Below, piece by piece: positions 42,976 to 50,088 of a stretch of 64,000 bases of DNA (within the stretch, counting starts at the first letter, position 1; each line of letters starts with the position of its first letter). Origin of the DNA: Brachybacterium sp042666875 (GTDB taxonomy: Bacteria; Actinomycetota; Actinomycetes; Actinomycetales; Dermabacteraceae); NCBI RefSeq assembly GCF_042666875.1, contig NZ_JBHTCX010000009.1, forward strand, positions 58,727 to 122,726. Reading direction: 5' to 3'. A program made the position numbers and the translations under genes. The notes under the pieces are model-generated. The model had not been told where the DNA came from, did no database searches, and worked only from the letters and a program-made list of their open reading frames with translations.

Positions 42976-45107
42976 CGCGCCGATCCGTGAAGCTCGGTGC
43001 CCTCGCCGTCCCGGCCCTGCTGGCCCTGACCATCGCCTCCGCACTGGCCGGCCTGTTCGCCACCGGCGCCGCCGCACCGGCCACCCTGGTCCCGGCCTCA
43101 CCGCTGGTCACCTGGGGGATCCCGGTGGTGCGGGCCCTTCACCACCTCGGGCTGCTGCTCGCCGTCGGCGCCGGGGGAACCGCCGTGCTCCTGCTCCCGG
43201 GGCCGTCCCGGCGGGAGGTCACCACGCTCGACCCGGTCCGGCGCCGCACAGTCCGGATCGGCGCCGCCGGAGCCGCGCTGTGGGCCGTGGCCTCCGCAGC
43301 TCTGGTCCCGCTCGGGGGGCTCGAGGCCGCCGGGGCCGATTCGGGGCTCGACGTCTGGGATATCGCACTGGCCAGCGATCTCGGCAGGCTGCAGCTGACC
43401 GTCGCCGTCGCCGCTGCGCTGTCCGCGCTCGCCTATGCGCTGGCGCGCTCCACGGTCCTGGCGTGCTGGGCGCTGGCCTTCTCCGGGATCGGAGTCGGCG
43501 CGCTGGGTCTCGCCGGCCACGCCGGAGCCAGCCTGGACCATGTCAACGCCGTCAACGCCATGGCCCTGCACCTGATCTCGGTCTCGGTGTGGGCCGGAGG
43601 TCTGCTGGTGATCGGCCTGATCGCCCCCTGGCTCGAGGACGACCGGCTGGCCACGACGGTGCGGCGGTTCTCGCCCTGGGCGCTGACCGCGATCATCGCT
43701 CTGGCGATCAGCGGCCTGGTCAGCGCCACGATCCGCATGTCCGGCTGGGGGCAGCTGGTGACCACCGGGTACGGCCGCATCGTGCTGCTGAAGGCCACCG
43801 GTCTCGTGGTCCTCGCCGGCATCGGCGCGCTGCAGCGTCGCCGGCTGGGGGAGCGGCTGCGCTTCCGGCACCTGGTCGTCACCGAGGGTGTGGTGATGGC
43901 CGGCGTGATCGGGGCCTCGATCGCTCTGGGACGCTCCGCGCCACCGGTGCCGCAGGAGATTCCGGCGGTGGGTGACCTGCGGGTCCTCTCGCTCGTGGGG
44001 TACCTGCCGCCCGAGCAGGAGTTCAGCCCCACCTCGATGTTCACACTGTTCGAGCCGGACTGGATCGCGCTGCTCCTGGCCGTGGTCATGGCCGGGGTCT
44101 ACGTGGCCGGCGTGGCCCGGCTGCGGCGCCGGGGCGACGCCTGGCCGTGGCACCGCACCGTCGTGTTCGTGCTGGGCTGCCTGGCCTTCGCCTGGGTCAT
44201 GAACGGCGGCGCCTCCGCGTGGGGGAAGATGCGCTTCGACGCCCACATGGTCCAGCACATGGCGATGATGATGATCGTGCCACCGCTGTGGGTCCTCGGA
44301 GCCCCCGTCACGCTGCTCTCACGCGCCGTCCCCCCGCGCACCGACGGGTCGCGCGGCATCCGCGAATGGGTCCTGGCCGCACTGCACTCCGGCTTCGCGC
44401 GGCTGGTCTCCTCGCCGCCTCTGGCCGGAGCCCTGTTCGCGGGGTCGCTGGTGGTCTTCTACTTCACGCCGCTGTTCGAGCTGGCGATGTACACCCACCT
44501 CGGCCACGTGCTGATGACCGTGCACTTCCTGGCCTCGGGCTACCTGTTCGCGTGGGTCCTGATCGGCATCGACCCGGCGCCGAGGCCGATCAACCCCATC
44601 CTGAAGCTGATCACCCTGCTGGTCACCTTGGCCTTCCACGCCTTCTTCGGCGTCGCCCTGGTCTCGGCGACCTGGCTCATCGCGGAGCACTGGTACACCG
44701 ACCTCGGCATGTACTCCCTCCAGCGCCTGGAGCTGATCCAGGTCCGCGGAGGCACCATCATGTGGGCCATCTCGGAACTGCCCACCGTGGGCTACGCGAT
44801 CCTCGTCGCCGTGCTGTGGATGAAGTCCGAGGACCGGCGGGCACGGCAGTTCGACCGCAAGGCCGACCGCGACGGCGGCGCGGAACTGGCCGCCTACAAC
44901 GCCTACCTCGCCAGGCTGCGGGGAGAGCCGACGGGGCCGACGGAGGCTGCGGTATCCAGCCAGGAGCCCGCGAGGCACGAGCCCCCGGCCGCCCGCGACG
45001 ACGCCGCCCGCGACGACGCCGCCCGCGACGACGCCGCCCGCGACGACGCCGCCCGCGACGACGCCGTCGCCGAGGACGATGTCCCGGGCGGCCCGGCGCA
45101 GCGGTAG
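42972..45107 (+). CDS. CopD-CtaG fusion: copper-resistance and cytochrome c oxidase assembly membrane protein
   Basis: A 711-residue protein with roughly 15 membrane segments. The N-terminal half is CopD-like (HHLGLLLAVGAGGTAVLLL; ALHLISVSVWAGGLLVIGLIAPWLE) and the C-terminal half CtaG/caa3-assembly-like (GGASAWGKMRFDAHMVQHMAMMMIVPPLWVLGAPVTLLSRA; AEHWYTDLGMYSLQRLE). Such fusions handle copper for oxidase assembly. The cytoplasmic tail ends with five ARDDA repeats encoded by a 15-bp tandem repeat. Overlaps the methyltransferase gene by 4 nt. Confidence 0.88.
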   Translation: MTRRSVKLGALAVPALLALTIASALAGLFATGAAAPATLVPASPLVTWGIPVVRALHHLGLLLAVGAGGTAVLLLPGPSRREVTTLDPVRRRTVRIGAAGAALWAVASAALVPLGGLEAAGADSGLDVWDIALASDLGRLQLTVAVAAALSALAYALARSTVLACWALAFSGIGVGALGLAGHAGASLDHVNAVNAMALHLISVSVWAGGLLVIGLIAPWLEDDRLATTVRRFSPWALTAIIALAISGLVSATIRMSGWGQLVTTGYGRIVLLKATGLVVLAGIGALQRRRLGERLRFRHLVVTEGVVMAGVIGASIALGRSAPPVPQEIPAVGDLRVLSLVGYLPPEQEFSPTSMFTLFEPDWIALLLAVVMAGVYVAGVARLRRRGDAWPWHRTVVFVLGCLAFAWVMNGGASAWGKMRFDAHMVQHMAMMMIVPPLWVLGAPVTLLSRAVPPRTDGSRGIREWVLAALHSGFARLVSSPPLAGALFAGSLVVFYFTPLFELAMYTHLGHVLMTVHFLASGYLFAWVLIGIDPAPRPINPILKLITLLVTLAFHAFFGVALVSATWLIAEHWYTDLGMYSLQRLELIQVRGGTIMWAISELPTVGYAILVAVLWMKSEDRRARQFDRKADRDGGAELAAYNAYLARLRGEPTGPTEAAVSSQEPARHEPPAARDDAARDDAARDDAARDDAARDDAVAEDDVPGGPAQR
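44991..45065 (+). repeat. Five perfect 15-bp tandem repeats in the CopD-CtaG gene
   Basis: The unit GCCCGCGACGACGCC is repeated five times without change (44991-45005, 45006-45020, 45021-45035, 45036-45050, 45051-45065), each encoding A-R-D-D-A in the C-terminal tail. Units keep the frame, so the copy number could vary between strains. Confidence 0.97.
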
Positions 45108-45126
45108 CCCGACCGCCGGCCCTGGC

Positions 45127-45747
45127 TCACAGCCAATCGCCGCGGGCAGCCTCCTTCTCGGCACCGATGGTCGTGTCCGGGCCGTGCCCGGTGTGGACCA
45201 TCGTCTCGTCGGGCAGAGCGAACAGACGCTCCCGGATCGACTCCTCGATCGTCTCCCGCGAGGAGAAGGAACGGCCCGTCGCCCCGGGGCCGCCCTGGAA
45301 CAGGGTGTCACCGCTGAAGAGAGCCCCCAGCGCCTCGGCGTAGTAGCAGGTCGCCCCGGGGGAGTGGCCAGGGGTGTGCAGAGCTTCGAGATCCACGCCG
45401 GCGATGGTGAACATGTCCCCGTCGCTGACGTCGTCGTCCCAGGGCAGGTCGCCGTGGGTCAGCTGCCACACCTCCCGATCGGCGGGATTCAGCAGGACCG
45501 GCGCCTCGAGCTCCTCGGACAGCTCCGGCGCCATCCGCGCGTGGTCGTCGTGGGAGTGCGTGAGGAGGATGCCGACGCATTCGCGATCCCCGACGAGCTC
45601 GAGGACCGTCTTGACGTCGTGCGGGGCGTCGACGACGACGCACTGCTGGTCGTCGCCGAGGACCCACACGTTGTTCTCGACGTCGAAGGTCTCCCCGTCC
45701 AGGCTGAACGTGCCGGAGGTGACGGCGTGAGCAAGTCGCGCGTTCAT
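45127..45747 (-). CDS. MBL-fold metallo-hydrolase, probable S-formylmycothiol hydrolase
   Basis: A 206-residue metallo-beta-lactamase-fold protein with THSHDDH (residues 63-69), a HTPGHSPGA downstream His and FSGDTLF with the bridging Asp: the glyoxalase II-like binuclear site. It overlaps the mycothiol dehydrogenase gene (ATGA). The same pair occurs in mycobacteria, and a thioester hydrolase for the formylmycothiol product is the likely role; this is inference from context. Confidence 0.83.
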   Translation of the reverse strand: MNARLAHAVTSGTFSLDGETFDVENNVWVLGDDQQCVVVDAPHDVKTVLELVGDRECVGILLTHSHDDHARMAPELSEELEAPVLLNPADREVWQLTHGDLPWDDDVSDGDMFTIAGVDLEALHTPGHSPGATCYYAEALGALFSGDTLFQGGPGATGRSFSSRETIEESIRERLFALPDETMVHTGHGPDTTIGAEKEAARGDWL

Positions 45748-46844
45748 CGGCCGATCACCGCCACGGTGCGCAGGGTGTTGCCCTCGTGCAGGGCGTCCAG
45801 TGCCTCGTCGACGCCGGCCAGATCGGTGCGGCCGGTCACGAAGCGGTCCAGCGGCAGCCGTCCCTGCAGGAACAGGTCCGTGAGGTAGGGGAAGTCCCGC
45901 TCGGGCAGGCAGTCGCCGTACCAGGACGACTTCAGCGAGCCGCCGCGGCCGAACACGTCCAGCAGCGGCAGGGTGAGCGTCGCGTCCGGATGCGGAACGC
46001 CGACGAGGACGACGCGGCCGGCCAGGTCCCGCGAGTAGAAGGCCGTCTCGTACGTCTGCGGGATGCCGACCGCGTCGATGACGACGTCGGCCCCGAAGCT
46101 GTCGGTGAGCTCCTGGACCTTCTCGGCCACCTGCTGCGGCGAGAGGCCCCCGGTGTTCACCGTGTGGGTCGCCCCGAGCTCCTCGGCCGCGGGGAGCTTC
46201 TTCTCGTCCACGTCCAGGCCGATGATGGTCGTGGCCCCGGCGAGCTGCGCCCCGGCGATCGCGGCGCATCCCACGCCGCCCAGCCCGATCACGGCCACGG
46301 ATTCGCCGCGCTGGATGGCACCAGTGTTCACGGCAGCGCCGATCCCGGCCATCACGCCGCAGCCGAGCAGGCCTGCGACCTCGGCCGGGGCCTCCTCGGA
46401 GACCTTCGTGCACTGGCCCTCGTGCACCAGCGTCTGCTCGGCGAACGCGCCGATGCCGAGCGCGGGCTCGAGCTCGGTGCCATCGGTCAGCGTCATGGAC
46501 TGCGAAGCATTGTGGGTGTCGAAGCAGTACTGCAGGGCGCCCTTCGTGCAGGCGCGGCACTGCCCGCACACGGCGCGCCAGTTCAGGACGACGAAATCGC
46601 CGACGGCGACGTGGGTGACGGAATCGCCGATCTCCACGACCCTGCCGGCGGCCTCGTGCCCCAGCAGGAAGGGGAACTGGTCGTTGATCCCGCCGTCGCG
46701 GTAGGCGAGATCGGTGTGGCAGACGCCGCAGGCCTCGATGTCCACGACGACGTCATGCGGTCCGGGGTCCGGGATGACGATGTCGACCAGCTCGGCCGGC
46801 TGTTTCTCGGTGCGGGCGATGACGCCCTTGACGGTCCGGGGCAT
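45744..46844 (-). CDS. mscR: S-(hydroxymethyl)mycothiol dehydrogenase
   Basis: A 366-residue zinc alcohol dehydrogenase. The catalytic-zinc ligands are Cys39 (ACGVCHTD) and His63-Glu64 (LLGHEAAG); the structural-zinc Cys93, 96, 99 and 107 are in AVCGQCRACTKGALQYC; GLGGVGCAAIAGAQ is the NAD site. Sequence and length match MscR/AdhE2, the mycothiol-dependent formaldehyde dehydrogenase/nitrosothiol reductase. It starts at ATG 46844 and is the first gene of the detoxification pair. Confidence 0.93.
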   Translation of the reverse strand: MPRTVKGVIARTEKQPAELVDIVIPDPGPHDVVVDIEACGVCHTDLAYRDGGINDQFPFLLGHEAAGRVVEIGDSVTHVAVGDFVVLNWRAVCGQCRACTKGALQYCFDTHNASQSMTLTDGTELEPALGIGAFAEQTLVHEGQCTKVSEEAPAEVAGLLGCGVMAGIGAAVNTGAIQRGESVAVIGLGGVGCAAIAGAQLAGATTIIGLDVDEKKLPAAEELGATHTVNTGGLSPQQVAEKVQELTDSFGADVVIDAVGIPQTYETAFYSRDLAGRVVLVGVPHPDATLTLPLLDVFGRGGSLKSSWYGDCLPERDFPYLTDLFLQGRLPLDRFVTGRTDLAGVDEALDALHEGNTLRTVAVIGR

Positions 46845-46953
46845 GAGCTGCTCCTGACTTCCGGTGACGGGGATGTTCCTGCCCCCAGCCTAAGCGGTCG
46901 GTGCTGGTCGCACCGCCGATCCGGCGGACGGGCGAGGCCGCGCGCCCGCCGGG

Positions 46954-48720
46954 TCAGCCGACGACCATCCCCGGGCCCTCGATCTCCGGGTGGACGCGCT
47001 CGGCGCTGTGCCAGTTGCCGGCCTCGACGGGGCGGTAGTTGTAGTCGCGCACCATCTCCTCGACGGTCTGGCGCGGACCGTGATGGCTGTCCGCGGCGAC
47101 CATGGCCGTGAGGTAGTCCGCCTCGTTCTGGTACTGACCCGGGTTGCCGTGCCACGCGGCGCGATTGTCCGCCATGACCGAGACCTCATCCTTCGACATC
47201 GCGATCGACAGGTCGTCGCCGCGCTGGAACTGGCCGTAGTTGTCGCCGATCAGATCGGTCATGGCCGGGGTGCGCTCGACGTCACCGAGGGTCACCTTGT
47301 AGGAGGTCTGCTTGCCGGTCCCACCCTCGACCATCACGGAGTTGTTCTCGGCCTCCCCGTGCGGAAGGATCTGCTGGGCGAACTCCTGCGACCCGTCGGG
47401 GTAGTCGCGCACGATGAGCTCGTCCGAGAATCCCTCGTGCTTGCGGCCGAGCGTCAGCACGTCCTCGTGACCGAACTCGAAGCCGCTCTCGATCACGGTG
47501 GACGTGTGCGTCTGCCGGTAGCGGTCCTCGACCCCGGCGCCCGACGCATCCTCGGGCATCCCCTGGTTCATCGCCCGCATGTACGCCTCGGTGCCCGCGG
47601 CGTCGTCGCTGAACTCCGAGTACTCCAGGACCTTCGTCTTCTCGATGGTCTCCTGGCCCATGGAGAGCTTCAGGTCACCGTGGCCGAGATCCACGGTGGA
47701 GCCGTGGGCGGTCATCTCGGTGGGGCCCTCGAGCATCGAGAGGTTGCCGGTGTCCTCGTCCCGGGAGATCTTCAGCGACTGGGAGTTGCCCTCCTTGACC
47801 GATCCGCCGAGACCGAGCTCGAAGCCGCGGTACTCGCCGCTGACCGACAGCGAGCTCTTCTCCTCCACGCCCGTCCCGGTGGTCACGGAGGCGCCGGGCG
47901 GGATCGACGAGGGGTCGAAGGGATTGATCTTCATCGCCTCGGCGGCGTCCGTGCCCTTGGGGACCTCGACGCTGTAGACCTGCTCGACCTTGCTGCTGGT
48001 GCTTCCCTCGGCCCCGATGACCTTGCCGTCGAACTCGCCCGAGCCGCTGAATTCCGCCAGGCCGGTGAAGGTGTACTTGAGCTTGCCGTCGGCGGTCTCG
48101 GTGACCTCCATCGTGTCGCCCACCCGCACTGATGTCGTCACCGTACCGTTCGGCGTCTGGACCTCGGTCTCCACCGTCGTCGTCCCGTCGAGCTTGACCG
48201 TCTGGGACCCGTCATCGCCCAGCGTGATCTTCGAGCCGTCGGGCAGCGTGATCGTGGTCTTCGACCCGTCGCCGCGCTTCTGGTCGAAGTCGTCCTCGGC
48301 GATCCGGGCACCCATGAGCGTCGAGCTGTCGCCGCCGTGGCCCAGCAGATCGCTCCACCACGTCCCGGTGCCCAGCTGATCGCCGCCCTGACCGAGCAGA
48401 GCGGCCAGGGTCCGGCCGATGCTCGAGCCCAGCAGCGCGGTCAGGCCCTCGGGCGCGGAGGCCCGGTCCTGCTGGTCCGCCTCCTCGGTCAGGGTCGTGG
48501 ACGCCTCGCTCAGGCGGTTCCCGGCCGAGCTCATCAGCCCGGCAGTGCGATGCCAGTCCGTGCGGAACGCCTCCGCGTCGCGGCCCTCCCACGAGCATGA
48601 GGCGACCAGCGGTGTCAGGGTCGCGAGGAGATCGTCGAGCCGGCGGGCGCCACGGGCAGTGGCCAGGGCGTGGGCTCGCAGCGCTTCGGTGTCGGCGCCA
48701 TGGGTGATCGCGTCGGCCAT
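46954..48720 (-). CDS. Large WXG100-like protein of unknown function
   Basis: A 588-residue protein. The first 100 residues are helical and carry a WxG-type turn (SCSWEGRDAEAF, Trp44) as in ESX-secreted WXG100/LXG proteins. Residues about 150-420 form a repetitive, beta-rich Thr/Ser/Gly-Glu region (ITLPDGSKITLGDDGSQTVKLDGTTTVETEVQTPNGTVTTSVRVGDTMEV). The C-terminal part is mixed (RDYNYRPVEAGNWHSAERVHPEIEGPGMVVG). No recognised toxin domain and no adjacent immunity gene, so a classical polymorphic toxin is not supported. It resembles uncharacterised actinobacterial secreted proteins. ATG 48720. Confidence 0.72.
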   Translation of the reverse strand: MADAITHGADTEALRAHALATARGARRLDDLLATLTPLVASCSWEGRDAEAFRTDWHRTAGLMSSAGNRLSEASTTLTEEADQQDRASAPEGLTALLGSSIGRTLAALLGQGGDQLGTGTWWSDLLGHGGDSSTLMGARIAEDDFDQKRGDGSKTTITLPDGSKITLGDDGSQTVKLDGTTTVETEVQTPNGTVTTSVRVGDTMEVTETADGKLKYTFTGLAEFSGSGEFDGKVIGAEGSTSSKVEQVYSVEVPKGTDAAEAMKINPFDPSSIPPGASVTTGTGVEEKSSLSVSGEYRGFELGLGGSVKEGNSQSLKISRDEDTGNLSMLEGPTEMTAHGSTVDLGHGDLKLSMGQETIEKTKVLEYSEFSDDAAGTEAYMRAMNQGMPEDASGAGVEDRYRQTHTSTVIESGFEFGHEDVLTLGRKHEGFSDELIVRDYPDGSQEFAQQILPHGEAENNSVMVEGGTGKQTSYKVTLGDVERTPAMTDLIGDNYGQFQRGDDLSIAMSKDEVSVMADNRAAWHGNPGQYQNEADYLTAMVAADSHHGPRQTVEEMVRDYNYRPVEAGNWHSAERVHPEIEGPGMVVG

Positions 48721-48916
48721 CGTTCTCCTCGTCGTCCGCCCGGTCCCTCGTCCGGGCATCGTCGGATCGGTCGCTATCGGTCGCTATCGGTCGCTCCGGG
48801 AGGTCGGTCCCGACGCTACGGGAACCGGGCGGCCGCTTCCATGGGGAGAACTCCCCGTCCTGCCCTCCCCGCCGGCGACGGCCGGACGGGCGGGGAAGGG
48901 CTCGGCCCGTCGTCCG

Positions 48917-48922
48917 TAGAAT
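48917..48922 (+). promoter_or_regulatory. -10 box TAGAAT of pheST
   Basis: TAGAAT lies about 58 nt before GTG 48981, giving a leader of some 50 nt. It contains the ATG at 48921, which argues against an upstream start for pheS. The -35 region is weak. Confidence 0.45.
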
Positions 48923-48980
48923 GGCCCGGGCCGCCGCCATGGCGCCGCCCCGATCAGCCCGCCGGACGAAAGCGAATCCT

Positions 48981-50087
48981 GTGTCCGATTCATCCCCCGC
49001 GCCCGAGCCGCCCGTCATCGACGAGGCGAGCATCGGCGCCGCCGTGGACGTCGCCCTGGCCGCGATCGCCGCGGCCGCGACCACCGACGAGCTCAAGCAG
49101 GTGCGCATCGAGCATGTCGGCGACAACAGTGTCCTGACCAGTGCGAACCGCTCCCTCAAGGATCTGCCCAAGGATCAGCGCGCTGCGGCCGGCAAGCTGG
49201 TCGGTCAGGGCAAGGGCCGGGTGCAGAAGGAACTCGCCGCCCGGCAGCAGGAGCTGGCCGCCGCCGAGGAGGAGGCGGCGCTCGCCGCCGAGACGGTCGA
49301 CGTCACCCTGCCCACCGACCGTCGCCCGCGCGGCGCCGCGCACCCCCTGACCACGCTGACCGATCGCATCAACGACTTCTTCATCGGGATCGGCTGGGAG
49401 ATCGCCGAGGGCCCCGAGATCGACGCGGAGTGGCTGAACTTCGACGCCCTGAACGCGGACCCGGAGCACCCCTCGCGCTCGCTGCAGGACACGCTGTACG
49501 TCGCGCCCGAGGGGTCCGGGATGCTGCTGCGCACCCAGACCTCCCCGGTCCAGATCCGCGCGATGCTCGAGCGCGGCGCCCCCCTGTACGTCGCGTGCCC
49601 CGGCACCGTGTACCGCGCCGACGAGATGGACGCGACGCACTCGCCGATGTTCCATCAGGTCGAAGGCCTCGCAGTCGACAAGGACCTCACCATGGCCAAC
49701 CTGGTGGGCACGCTGGACGCCTTCGCGGCGCACCTGTTCGGCGGCCGGCCCATCACGCGGCTGCGTCCCAACCACTTCCCCTTCACCGAGCCCAGTGCGG
49801 AGATGGACTTCCGCTGCTTCCGGTGCGAGGCCCGCCTCGGGCTGGACCATGACGCGGACCCTGCCTGCCGCGTGTGCGGCGGCACGGGGTGGATCGAGAT
49901 GGGCGGCTGCGGCATGGTCCATCCGAACGTGCTGCGTGCGGCCGGGGTGGACCCGGAGGAGTACCAGGGCTTCGCCTTCGGCCTGGGGATCGAGCGCATT
50001 CTGATGCTCCGCAACGGAGTGGCCGACATGCGCGACATGGTGGAGGGCGATGTCCGCTTCTCCCAGCACTACGGGACGGAGATCTGA
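48981..50087 (+). CDS. pheS: Phenylalanyl-tRNA synthetase alpha subunit
   Basis: A 368-residue class II synthetase subunit charging tRNA-Phe with PheT. Motif 2 (YRADEMDATHSPMFHQVEG), a Cys-rich loop (CFRCEARLGLDHDADPACRVCGGTG), the Phe-site GGCGMVHPNVL and motif 3 (GFAFGLGIERILML) are clear, after the N-terminal coiled coil that contacts tRNA. GTG 48981 was chosen since the open frame further upstream lies in the promoter. pheT follows one base after the stop. Confidence 0.96.
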   Translation: MSDSSPAPEPPVIDEASIGAAVDVALAAIAAAATTDELKQVRIEHVGDNSVLTSANRSLKDLPKDQRAAAGKLVGQGKGRVQKELAARQQELAAAEEEAALAAETVDVTLPTDRRPRGAAHPLTTLTDRINDFFIGIGWEIAEGPEIDAEWLNFDALNADPEHPSRSLQDTLYVAPEGSGMLLRTQTSPVQIRAMLERGAPLYVACPGTVYRADEMDATHSPMFHQVEGLAVDKDLTMANLVGTLDAFAAHLFGGRPITRLRPNHFPFTEPSAEMDFRCFRCEARLGLDHDADPACRVCGGTGWIEMGGCGMVHPNVLRAAGVDPEEYQGFAFGLGIERILMLRNGVADMRDMVEGDVRFSQHYGTEI

Positions 50088-50088
50088 G

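Noticed and set aside
46954..48720. Polymorphic toxin with immunity gene
   Set aside because: No recognised nuclease, deaminase or other toxin domain, and the neighbours (mscR, pheS) are housekeeping genes.
48921..48980. N-terminal extension of pheS to ATG 48921
   Set aside because: That ATG lies in the TAGAAT -10 box and the added residues are not PheS-like.
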